Assembly: GCF_932526225.1 (NCBI RefSeq)
Contig: NC_064044.1
Coordinates: forward strand, 8,172,801-8,236,800
Length of the DNA stretch: 64,000 bases
Direction: 5' to 3'
Source: Nematostella vectensis
Taxonomy: Eukaryota > Cnidaria > Anthozoa > Actiniaria > Edwardsiidae
The notes below the pieces were generated by a model. That model was not told where the DNA came from and did no database searches. It saw only the letters and a list, made by a program, of their open reading frames with translations. Position numbers and translations under genes: made by a program. Positions 11,207-21,848 of the stretch are shown here, one piece after another; positions within the stretch are counted from its first letter, which is position 1; each line of letters opens with the position of its first letter.

Positions 11207-11309
11207 CGCATGTAGAAGAGTTTTTGGGACATGTAAACGAGAAGCTGACCGTCTCGAAGTTCGCCAGGCAAATGTTATCAGGTGGACAGGACCCAACAAC
11301 ACATGCATT
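11207..11309 (-). CDS. Possible extra exon of a Cys-rich extracellular protein
   Basis: An open 103-bp segment bounded by a good acceptor (ATTATTTTTTGGCAG, minus strand) and donor (GTAAGAGAG). It encodes ACVVGSCPPDNICLANFETV and then SFSFTCPKNSSTC. The cysteine spacing recalls PAN or EGF-type modules that often precede EGF-discoidin exons. It lies just upstream of the frameshifted EGF/discoidin gene and could be part of it, but the exon that follows starts with its own signal-like sequence, so the link is uncertain. Confidence 0.35.
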
Positions 11310-11419
11310 CTGCCAAAAAATAATTTCAACTTGAGTCAATGAAGTCTGATGTCATTTTAATACAACTCTGGCTGGTCGCAATTCGCCAAAGAAGAGCACG
11401 ATGGCTAGTCCATATGGAG

Positions 11420-11610
11420 GGGGAATCAGGACAAAAATGTCATTGGATCAGATGTCATTTGACCTGAACAGTTTCATTGCTTCAATAGGATAGAAAGTCG
11501 CATCGGATGTCATTTGATCGGGCAAGCAAATTCATTGGATCAGAAGTCATTTGACCTGAACAGTTGTCATTTGATCAGGCCACCTTATAATTGAATCCGA
11601 TGTCATTTGA
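11420..11610 (+). repeat. Interspersed ATGTCATTTGA(T/C)C repeats
   Basis: The word GTCATTTGACCTGAACAG and variants recur at least five times with irregular spacing, ending directly at the CCCT microsatellite. Confidence 0.7.
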
Positions 11611-11742
11611 CCTCCCTCCCTCCCTCCCTCCCTCCCTCCCTCCCTCCCTCCCTCCCTCCCTCCCTCCCTCCCTCCCTCCCTCCCTCCCTCCCTCCCTCCC
11701 TCCCTCCCTCCCTCCCTCCCTCCCTCCCTTCCTCCCTCCCTC
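11611..11742 (+). repeat. (CCCT)n microsatellite, about 33 units
   Basis: Nearly pure tetranucleotide run of 132 bp with one CCTT interruption near the end. The proline/leucine/serine-rich and glycine/arginine/glutamate-rich frames across it are artefacts. Confidence 0.98.
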
Positions 11743-13190
11743 TCGTTTCTGCCGAATATTTATTGGATTCCTGTGTTTGCCTGTGAGTCAAGTGGGGCTG
11801 GGGCGAGTGATTAGTATGTTGCCTACAATTACTTCCTTTAGTATTTAATCAGTTAAAAACGCTTATCTCGCTTGCAATTAGTTGAAAGCTACCGTTACTG
11901 CTGTAATATCCTAGCGCCCTTGCACACTCATACCGCTGACCAATAAAACTGAGTTGACATCCAAGATGGCGTCCCCCATGAGAGTCCGGTTATTTCAACT
12001 GCGTTACTGGGATAAGCTATTTTGCACATATCAAACAAATTCAATATTCATGCTCGCTCGGCCAATTTCTTATTAGGATGTAACATAACATATTAGAAAG
12101 TGTCCACTTTATTCGATTATTCCTCTTAAAACAGAGTAAGTCGAGAAATTTCCAAGTTAACGTGCAGGAATGGCGGATCGCCATTAAAAAAAGATTTCTG
12201 GACACTGAAGATTTAGATTATCACACAGGTTTCCTCTGTGCTCGCTCCAGGCTCTTTTAGCCAATTAAGAAAATAAACGGCCGTTGACTGGTATGGTAAA
12301 AAAAAGGACTTGCGCTCGCTAACCAAACCAATTAGAGAGTAACAAAAGTGAGAGTATTGACGTCTAAATCAACACCACCACAAAAATCAGAAACCATCTA
12401 AACTATGTTTTAGCCCGTATAGGTAAGTTTTCTTTGATCTGACGAGATAAAGAGATGCGTGACACAATCAATCTGTAGATTGAGGTGGGAGTCTCGCAAA
12501 GCACATAATTAGCAACGCCGTGCTCGTTAGCACGATGCAGCGCCGATGTTTCGAAATTCGCATACTGCTAACAAATCTTCTAAATCTGAGTAGAAGCAGA
12601 AATCATGCGACATTCTACACCATCATTGTGTATAAAAAGCATATTATGCGTGCTCAAACAAAAATTCTGTGTAGTATAGTGCGTTGTTTCGAAAAATATT
12701 TACATCTCAATTATCATTATTCCATGCTTTATTCCCCAACGAAATTGAAAGTTCAAAATTTGGGATAGTTTAATTCTTCTTAAAGATTTAACAGTCGATA
12801 ATCAGTTTGTTTTTTAGTTAAGGATAAGATTATTTCAATTTATTATAAAAGATTTTAAAAAGCAAAGATATTGCCCTCGTTTTTCAAATACTGTTTTGAA
12901 TGTTATAAGTGTTTTGACTCGTTGCACTGATGCATAAAGCTCCTCTATGACATCCGTCCAACAGTTCAAAAAGACAAAAATTATCTGAGGGAGTTGTAGG
13001 GGGAGGGGAGTTTATAAATGCACTTCTTTGGCGATCTTAGAAGCTTTTCCGAGTTTGGGAGAGTTAGAGTTCCCCCCCCCCCCCCCCCCCCCACCACCAC
13101 CACCACCCCCGTCTCCCCCATTTTCCCACATGCACACATTCTTTGTAGTGTTTCATGGTCTGATAAGGATATGGGTCACGAATTTTTGCA
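11743..13190. other. Intergenic or 5' flank of the GRDP-like gene
   Basis: No supported exon. Contains a 20-base poly-C run near 13073 followed by CCA repeats. A 3' splice-like GTTTCGTTGTAG ends 3 bp before the ATG at 13210, so an upstream 5'UTR exon is possible but was not located. Confidence 0.5.
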
Positions 13191-13209
13191 TCCTGTTTCG
13201 TTGTAGAGC

Positions 13210-16177
13210 ATGAACTTCTCAGGACACAATCTTTTCGATGGATGGAAAAGAAAGCTATTGATAGAATCTGCCCAAAGCGAGTTGGACTTTCTTAAGTTGG
13301 TTGATGACAACCCTGATCTGGTCAGCGGCGAGATCCTGAAGAATGCCATTCGCCGATATGAGCAGTTCTGGTTACCGCTGGCCAGTGATTTAACCGACGA
13401 GCACATTCCTCTGTCAGTCTTAAGCGCTCCGCTCGACGTGGCCTGGGTCTGGCATGTACACATGCTCGCCCCAGTCCGTTATCATGCGGACTGCGAAAGA
13501 ATAGTTGGGAAAATTATTAACCACAAGTTCGACCCTTACAGCCCGCGTGATTCATTATTGCATCGAGGGAGAAAGCTTTGGAACAAAAGGCACCCAGATG
13601 AGCCTTTTGACTACCATGCCACGAAAACTGTCAGCGGTTACACATCGAAGCTACAGTATGACATTTGCGCGGCCTCACTTCGACAGAGTAAGTTTTATTA
13701 CAACGTTTCTTTGACGCATTACAGAGATCCAGTTTTCCTGACGGCAGCCTTAGAGAGGTATGAGCAGCATATCCAGATCAAAAAAGCTAACCCCGAGCTC
13801 TTTGCAGTCCCGTGCTATGATTTCGACTTGATTTGGCATGCGCACCAGCTTAATCCGCTGACCTATAGGGACGACATGATAAGCATTCTGGGGAAAGTTC
13901 TGAGCCACGATGACTCGGAGACCGGTCGGGTGCCTGGAGCTTTCCTCTACGAGTCCGAGATGCGGACAAGGTTGGCGTGGGAAAAAGCTGGACTGGTGTT
14001 CGCTAAGCCTGGAACAATGTACAGGGGGGAACCACTCCCCCCAATACCACCCCCACAGGCTGGGCGTTTTAATGCGCTTATGACTATGGACTATGAACTG
14101 GCGCTTATGAAAATCATTGTTCATGGTACGAAGCAGAAGAAGTACAAAGTCAAAGTTCGCGGGGTCAATAATGTTTATGGCGATGTGTTGAAAGGGGGCG
14201 AGGAACGAGCCAGTACGTCGATTCCATACATGGTACTACCTTGCAATACTGGTGAAAACAACCATATCAAGTTCAAACTAAAGCCAGCTGGTCTGCTTAA
14301 AGGCCTGTTCTCTAAGACCGAGGTAGTAGAAGTGGACTCAAACCCCTACGCAGACAGTCTGCAGGGGGTCATGCTTGAGCAGGCTGCTCCACTTGAAGTA
14401 AAGTTAAACAGTGGCGCAGCGGAGATCGCGTTTCGCGTCCAGAATCCACCAGTGGTGCGCGACTTTAAGCTGAAGGTCTTACTAAAATCAGAGTTTACTT
14501 ATTCGCCACATGTCGCCTACGTCTTGACCCAAAAAACTCTGATGCTATACCAGCAACTAATTGCAAGGGCAACCCTGCCGGGAGAAGTTGCAACTAGCAC
14601 GATCATTGATCACCGCGGGAATGAAGTGTTTAATGCCAAAGTAGTCCACTCAACCGAAAGCCTCCTGTCTGCTGTTGAGATCATTGATATGTATGGTGAT
14701 CTAGTTGCGTCCGCGCACACTGTAGACCCGGCCACAATTCCTGACTCTAGCTCTCTGTCCGACTATGGAGCCAATCACGTGACCTTTCGGCCGAACGATG
14801 GTACAAGAGCCATGCTAATACGCAGTCGAGATAAAGATTTTGGCATCTGCTTAGGAAGGTGGTTCAGAAAGCATGTGATACATATCATCCGGGGAACCAA
14901 GATAGAACAAGATCAATCATATTTGGGATTGAAGTTCTTTAGTCTTCGAGACGGCAATGAAGGCTGGTGCCAGGTCAAAAAGTACCGTCAAGGACTTATT
15001 GAACTCGCTCTTGCCCCTAGTGGACAATCCACCGAGCTTGTTTTACAAATCAACGTCAAAACTGGTGAAGTGAAGGTAACGTCCGGTGCAACTGATCTCC
15101 TCCCACAATGCACTGCCCTCGCATTTGCTGTCTCGATACTTCACATTCTGTGTCGACCATATAATCCAAGAATTATAAGAGGAAACACTTCTGCCCCAGT
15201 TATGTGTTCCGCTGCTCCTAGTGTCCGAGCAAACTCTGCTGTTGGTCGGTCAGATTTGCCATTCATGCTGGCCGCTGGCTATCTCTGTAAAGATGTTCCA
15301 TCCAATACGTATTTGTATCACAATGGCTGTAGCTTTGTCACGTGGTACGACATCGGGTACTTGAACAGACTCGGCCAAACCTGGGGAGAAGGTAAATGGT
15401 TTGATGTTAAAGAGCATCAACTAGCCAATCAACTAGCCGCAATCCTTTGTTAATGTTTACATTTGAAAATATAAACGTATATCTAAAACATAAAAAAAAA
15501 CATCCACAATGAAATACTGATACTTATTTTAAATATTTGATGGGAAGCTACTTGGTTGAACTATAGGAGTATATGCCTTTTGTAAGTCGGGACTGAGCAG
15601 GAGTATAATGAACTGGCATTAGTTGTTTTTCATTCACATATATTCGACTTGAAATTTTACAAAAAAAATCTAGGTAAACATGGCCACCAAATGGGTGTTG
15701 TCCTTTCCATGGAAAGAATAACAAATAGCAAAGGGATGGGGTAGGGTTTTCGCAAATGATTCTTCCCTTGCTAACGCCTTCATACGTTCCTTTCCAGACG
15801 TTGGCCTCATTTCAACTGATTGGCAAACCTCTTGGTGGCTTCAGAATAAATCGACAAACAATGACGCAAAAGATGATGAACGGAGACGCATGGCCGAAGA
15901 CTGGGGCGATGGGGGGTTCGCCTACGCTGGGGGAGGCATTGAAATGCCTGTTACAGTCGCCGGGGCGAACTGGGTTAATGGCTTTGGCGAAGGGTCTTAT
16001 ATTAGTCGTGGAGGCTTTGGCGGTGGTGGTGGCTTTGGCGGTGGTGGTGGTTTTGGTGGTGGTGGTTTTGGTGGTGGTGGTGATGGTGGTGGTGGTGATG
16101 GCGGTGGCGGTGGTTGCGGGGGTGGCGGAGGATGTGGCGGGGGTGGCGGAGGATGCGGTGGGGGAGGGGGAGGGTGA
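13210..16177 (+). CDS. Glycine-rich domain-containing protein (DUF1399/GRDP-like)
   Basis: Two coding exons, 13210-15391 and 15798-16177, join in frame (GAG-AAG donor GTAAAT, acceptor TTTCCAG) to 2562 bp, i.e. 853 residues. Two DUF1399-type blocks are visible: LDVAWVWHVHML at about 76-86 and YDFDLIWHAHQLNPLTYR at about 203-220. Each is preceded by a helical RYEQFW/RYEQHI segment. The middle (about 290-700) has a beta-rich look without a motif I can name. The tail after NGFGEGSYISRGGFGG is almost pure glycine with Phe, Asp and Cys (about 45 residues). In plants, proteins of this family are glycine-rich domain proteins linked to growth and stress; the animal function is not established. If the intron is retained, translation continues 20 codons to a stop at 15453 (KWFDVKEHQLANQLAAILC), giving a 747-residue form without the glycine tail. 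Confidence 0.82.
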
Positions 16178-16640
16178 GGGTGTGGCGGGGGTGGCTGACT
16201 GGGTGTATGGCCTACGCCCACACCTACTTCTGTTACTACAACAGGAGATCATCAATGACACCTGCCACGTGATCAACATGTGGACCCTGATTGGTTTACT
16301 TCTTTCATCCCCACGTACCGTAAATGATCTAATGAACGCCCGGGGCGTTAATTAAATTTCGATGGTATGAGGGGGGGAGGGGGGTCAATAGATAGAAGGC
16401 GTTAATTAGAAAGATGCGTTCTTTACAAACTATGAAAATATAACAAAGTGCAGTGGGGTTCTAGTCTCAGTCAGAATCATGTTAAATTAAAGCCTGCGTA
16501 GCAAGCTTTTTTAACGTTAAGCAAGTCTCACCCAGTAGAAGCCAAACTCAGATTAACTAAATCAATACCATAATGATCTCAGATAAGAAAGTTGACATCG
16601 CATCACTAGCTTTGTAGAAGTTAATATAATTATGAGGTAG
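16178..16640. other. Probable 3' flank of the GRDP-like gene
   Basis: No ORF of note. It has a G-rich continuation of the glycine tract until about 16200 and a GGGGGGGAGGGGGG run near 16372. Confidence 0.5.
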
Positions 16641-16649
16641 ACATTGTAG

Positions 16650-16970
16650 CACGGTCTCTTTTGTGTCCGTTTTATAGAGTTAACATTCTAGCATAGTCCC
16701 AGTGTGTCCGTTTTATAGAGTTAACATTCTAGCACGGTCCCAGTGTGTCCGTTTTATAGAGCTGACACTGAACCACGGTCACTAGTGTGTCCGTTTTATA
16801 GAGTTAACATTGTAGCATGTTTCCTAATGTGTCCGTTTCATAGAGACGACACTGTAGCATGTTCCCTAATGTGTCCGTTTTAAAGAGGTTTACTGTAGCT
16901 CGGTATCTAGGGTGTCTGTTAAATAGAGGTACCATGATTCCTTGTGAGGTTACACTGTAGCATGGTCCTT
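16650..16970 (+). repeat. About 41-bp minisatellite (GTGTCCGTTTTATAGAG family)
   Basis: Seven to eight diverged units of 40-44 bp with core GTGTCCGTTTTATAGAGTTA, then ACATTCTAGCACGGTCCCA. The core and the GGTCCC word are shared with the 54-bp array in the acyl-CoA synthetase intron at 7117-7440, implying common descent or repeated seeding. Confidence 0.88.
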
Positions 16971-17597
16971 TAGGAAATGTAATACTCGCTTTCGACCCAA
17001 ATAAAATGAATTTCCTTTTGGTAAAGTATGGAGTTATCTCTGTCAGTACAGGCTCTCTCGGTCCTCCTAGCAAACAAATTGACGTGAAAAAGTGATGTGA
17101 TTCAAACATATCATGATTTCAATGGGTCAAGCGGTATTTTTGGCATAAAACTTTTACGATTTTGCTTTTCAAATTATCCGATTTATAAAAAGAAATGTAT
17201 GTAGCTAGAAAAAGAAATATATATGTAGCTAAAATTCCCAAATGTACCTCACGCCATTTCTTTTATATATAGGTTCCCTCTCCTTTGGGCCTGGTGTGCC
17301 TTTGACACAAACCCTACCCCTTGAATATCTTGGTTCCCTCATGTGTCAAAATATCAGGGTTTTTTTTCATCAATTACTTTGAAAAAGCGTTTTTCCCTGA
17401 CCACTTCAGCTTCAGTTGCCAGCGTTCACCTTAATTAACAAAGACATTTCTCAAAGTTTTGATACATAAAACAGCATTGAAATCAGACAATGCCAGGCGC
17501 GTTTCCAAAATTGACCGAAGGGGTGTGCGCATTCCTAGGTAGCATATCGAAAAAAGATGGTATTTTAACATTTCCTTAATATGAAATGACCATCTTG

Positions 17598-17661
17598 TTG
17601 GGAATATATATTCTCACTTTTTGGGAATATATATTCTCACTTTTTGGGAATATATATTCTC
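17598..17661 (+). repeat. 23-bp triplicate with internal palindrome
   Basis: Three copies of GGGAATATATATTCTCACTTTTT-type units. Each contains the perfect 12-bp palindrome GAATATATATTC. Confidence 0.95.
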
Positions 17662-18332
17662 ATAACAGCAAGAGGGGTAAACAGATATAGGTTCATGATA
17701 ATATCACCTAAATTGACAAACCCCAATTTTAATATAAACTCATCTATTCTAAAGCTTGAAAGCAATACTTAGACTAAATAAAATGGCTTGAATGGGAAAA
17801 TGTTCTGTTTTTGCGTTTGGTATGGTTTAGCCTTTTTTTTTTTTTTTTTGATTTTCGATTCACTTTTTTTCTGTTTCTGGTCTAGTTACGTAAGAAATTA
17901 AAGGTATCTGCCGGGTTAAACGGGAATAAATCTCCGACACATTACATGAGTGCCAAATCTAGAATTGGGCCTCAAATAGAAACCTAAAAAGAACAGTAAA
18001 AAGTTATCAAGAGTGCGAAAAGGCATAATGCGCGACTCTTTGAAGTGTATGTTACACGGATTATGACATTTGTTAGTATATAAGACAAAAATCAAGTAGT
18101 AAAGCAAAACAAACGACTGCAGTAATTTGGTCTCTCTTCCCTGAAGAGGCAAGATACTTTCGAGTATATAGAAAGTACAGGAATATATAGAAAATTACTT
18201 GAGGGAAACAAAAGTCACGTCGGTTAAATGGGCTCGAGATTGAATGCTTCAGCTAACGAAAGTAAAAATATGAATAACTTATAAAGTAAATTTGAGATAA
18301 AATAATTCGGACTCGTCATCGGAGGTCCACTT

Positions 18333-18655
18333 TAAATTGAAGAATCCTATAAACTTAGTATCCTTTAAAAAGTTCTCTGAGAATTCTATAAACTTTATAT
18401 CGTTTAAAAAGTTCTCTGAGAATTCTATAACTTTTGTATCCTTTAAAAAGTTCTCTGAGAATTCTTAAACTTTATATCCTTTGAAAAGTTCTCTGAGAAT
18501 CCTATAAACTTTATATCCTTTGAAAAATTCTCTGAGAATCCTATAAACTTTATATCCTTTAAAAAGTTCTCTGAGAATTCTTAAACTTTATATCCTTTGA
18601 AAAGTTCTCTGAGAAACCTATAAACTTTATATCCTTCAAAAAGTTCTCTGCGTGG
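18333..18655 (+). repeat. 36-39-bp tandem repeat, about 8 copies
   Basis: Units read AAAAGTTCTCTGAGAATTCTATAAACTTTATATCCTTT with small indels; spacing is 39 bp between the first full units. Confidence 0.93.
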
Positions 18656-18686
18656 AGGACTTGCTATATTATATCCCTCAGAGCTC

Positions 18687-18782
18687 TAGCAGGCCTCCAA
18701 ATATTGGAATGGGAGAGGCGATACAGATGCATCAAGAAAAGATTGGGGGCATGGCCACGCCCTTGGTGGTCATTTCCTCCCC
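18687..18782 (+). repeat. Dispersed repeat fragment (copy A)
   Basis: CAGGCCTCCAAATATTGGAATGGG followed by GATACAGATGCATCAAGAAAA and GGGGGCATGGCCACGCCC matches, with about 75-80 % identity by eye, the segment at 59264-59345 inside a SNRNP40 intron. Confidence 0.6.
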
Positions 18783-19240
18783 CCACTGCTTCCAGGTATG
18801 TGGTTATCAAAGAATAGCATATCAGTCAATCTTGTTTTAAAATCTGTCGTTTTTCTAGCTCGCTCGGTCATTCCCTTTTTAGGCACTACTCATACCATAT
18901 TTGCTTCAATCATTTTTTCGCTTTTTTATCGCTCTAGAACTTTGTAAGTCGATATTTTCCACGTAAACTTGCAGGAATTCGTGTTAACTACGATTTTGCT
19001 GGCAGCCATCTTGGAAATGGAGCCTAGTCCCTAACGTTTTAGAATATCACAGCTCTCCCGCTCGCTCGCTCGCCCCAGGCTCCTTTAGACCATTTAGAAA
19101 AACGATAGCCATTGATTGATATGAGTTGTGCCCCTCCCTCCCCCAGTAGATATCGCGGGCCAGCACCGGTCATTTACGAGGTTCTTGTAAATTCGTAGTG
19201 GCATCCATTAGCATCAATCAAAACGTGGGTTAGTGGTATA

Positions 19241-19410
19241 TATCAGGCCCGTACCCAGGATTTTTCTTGGGGAGAGAGGGAGGGGTGCGAAATCCGAAAA
19301 AGTGGACCTTATTTTTCCGGGGAGTGGGGGGTGAGTTTGATACAAATCTAACCACACTGAAAAAACAAAAGGGATTTTTTATGCCATTTCAGTATCTCCA
19401 CTGGACGTTT
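19241..19410 (+). mobile_element. Dispersed inverted-repeat element, copy 2 (partial)
   Basis: Begins TATCAGGCCCGTACCCAGGA and then follows copy 1 at 9204 through AAGTGGACCTTATTTTTCC and TTTCAGTATCTCCAC. The right terminus was not found. Confidence 0.55.
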
Positions 19411-21757
19411 ATTACCGGATTTTGTGTGTTTTTGCCTTGCGTAGGTGTGGTACAAACAGGGGACACAGGGGTTGAAATGATATGTACACCTCTTCGAGAT
19501 TTCAGAATAATCACGTATCCCCTTTAAAATCATATTAATCTGAAAATAAAAACAATCACGTTAATTAAACGTGTTTTCTCTACGGGTGTTTCCTATTTTC
19601 CTGTGTGTTTACCAATAAAAAAGAAATTTAAATCTACAGGAGAGCATCTTAACGAGCCTTGTCACGTATAGCTAGTTGATTATAGCTAGTTGATTATGTA
19701 AGCTTTTAGACGTCTTTTACGTCTTTGTTCTGCTTAATTTGAACTGAGGGCCATTCCCTGGTGGTTTAAATTAGAAACAAAAGTAAAGACGAAATGTATT
19801 CGACGATTCAGTCCATAAGGGTTACACCCTTTCCGCCACAAACTATTTTTTTTTTGCTGTTAGGTTGACGTTTTCTGCTGCTAACTTTCTTCCTCATGTT
19901 TTGCTGAAGTAAAAGATCTATATCTTCTAAGAATTAAAAGGCCTGATAATGCTGTCCATATCTTTATTGATCAGTTTTATACGAGCTAACGTTATTTTCC
20001 TCTCTAAAATAATAGCGGCGCACTGATGGTGTAGCGAATTGATAAACAATAATCTATTTTATCGCCTGCTAGCATATGTTACATTATTCTTCGTATTTAA
20101 GGGCAGTACGCACATATTAAACAAAGTGGTCAGAGATGGGATAAATTCGACGAATTGTGGCTGAAAATCCTTGAAATCAATCAATGTCTTTGGAATTTTG
20201 ATTCTGCATCTGAGCAACAGAAAGTATCTCAGTGCAACAAATAGTAAGATAAGTAGAAATGCAAGAGCAATACAATAGTTAAAGCGTGCCGTGATGGTGC
20301 AAACATAGGAATCCATCCATGGATGGCGCATAGATCGGTTCGATCCTTGGTCGGAGACAAAGCAGGTAATGGTAGAAGTAGTAGTTTTATTTCAAGAGGC
20401 TATCACTTATTAAAAGTGTGCTGTAGCATGGTAAGAAATCGGCCCCCTCGGCCCCTGATTTTGAGTTGAACTAATTAGGCCTGCCAGAAACTTGTGCTCC
20501 TTAGCCCCAACATTTATTTATTGATTTATTTTCTTAATGCTTTTTGAATAGTTAAACGCTTAGAACATGGCTGTATAAGTGCAATATAAGTTCTAAATTT
20601 TTTATTGTTTATGGAAAACACGTATGAGAGGAGGTTGCTCTTTGCGCTCATTCAATCCAAACACACAAATCACGCTCTGTGATAACCCTTTACCCACCCC
20701 CCCCCCCCCCACCTCCCCCCTCCTCCTGGAGCTCGGGAAATACCTATTGGGTGCGATTTTTAATTATGAACAGACATTGACCTGATAGACACACTGAAAT
20801 TTGTAGTAGTTTAAAAACGTTTTTTTTTACAAAGCAAAACGACAATTAAGACAACAATAAATACACGCTTATAGTAACCCCAATTGCGAATACCTTAAAT
20901 TTCATTATCCGCTTTATTTAGACGATTTCGCAGCCTTTAAATCATCTAGGGCAATCAATTATCTCGCCGTGGTATTTGCTTTGTACAGTCGAATGGGTTT
21001 CTAGCGCAACATGGAGTCTTGAAGACTGCACAGAGGCGGGTAATGATTGGCTTAGAAGGGCATGAGTGACTATTAGATTTTCTCCAATAAAGTCGTTTCA
21101 ATTTTTAAGTGTGAATATTTTTGGTCAATCTTGGGGACTGAATTCGGCTAAAGCAGGAGTATGATTGGTTAAAGGAGTTATACGAGAGACTGCTAAATTC
21201 CCCGAGTAAGCACGAAAATTGGGGTTTGAGTCAACGCGAGGTCATTAAAAACTCTACTCACGTAATTCTACTACCGGGTCATTCAGAGCATTAAATGAAT
21301 CATTATCTAGCACGCCAAGGATATGAAAAAAAGACATAAGTAATGTTATTTCAATAAATCGTCAATTTTAATGTTGCCCCCCTTTGAGATTACAATACCC
21401 GACGGGTCATTTAACTAATATTTCGCTGGTTAAAAAGCGGTTTTCTTTTCTATCTTATTTGATTTTCCCCATGTCCGCTTGACGTAGATGAGAAATATGA
21501 CTTCAAGTCTTATATAAATTTTTGTAATAATCATTCTAGGGGCATATTCTTTTATGTTTTACGTGAAAATGAAGTTGCCGATATGTAGCTTTCATACGTT
21601 TTTGGTGTCTGTGTGCGTTCTCATAAAGTTGAGATCGCGGCGGGGTGCCTGTGGTTCAGCCCCCACAGAAGTTATGAACCTGTTTTGTCGTCAGCTGTTG
21701 GCTAATGATCAGCGCATGCGCGAGAGTCATTAATCGCGCCTAAGCCTCTGGGAATTG

Positions 21758-21764
21758 TATAAAA
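21758..21764 (+). promoter_or_regulatory. TATA box of the PRDM14-like gene
   Basis: TATAAAA, 91 bp upstream of the ATG at 21849. A start site about 25-30 bp downstream would fall in the inverted repeat at 21782-21807. Confidence 0.6.
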
Positions 21765-21781
21765 GGGACAGGCAGAGAAAG

Positions 21782-21807
21782 TTTGGAATGCAGTGCAGCA
21801 TTCCAAA
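21782..21807. promoter_or_regulatory. Perfect 10-bp inverted repeat at the presumed transcription start
   Basis: TTTGGAATGC, six-base spacer, GCATTCCAAA. It could be a dimeric factor site or a 5'UTR hairpin. The GGAATG word is TEAD-like, but this is only a resemblance. Confidence 0.45.
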
Positions 21808-21848
21808 GACAAGACTTGAACCTGTTGAAACCATTGCAAGAAAATATC

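Larger units (their letters stand above)
16971..21757. other. Gene-poor spacer upstream of the PRDM14-like gene
   Basis: No convincing exon. Holds several small repeats listed separately, T-rich runs (17828-17848), poly-C near 20698 and fragments of dispersed elements. The single-span minus-strand frame at 20059-20331 has no family features. Confidence 0.5.

Noticed and set aside
11591-11848. Pro/Leu/Ser-rich and Gly/Arg/Glu-rich frames
   Set aside because: Translation of the CCCT microsatellite.
15812-16279. Overlapping Thr-rich, Pro-rich and Val-rich frames
   Set aside because: Shadows of the glycine-tail exon of the GRDP-like gene.
20059-20331. 90-codon minus-strand frame with one hydrophobic segment
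   Set aside because: No family resemblance, no splice or promoter context; kept as background.
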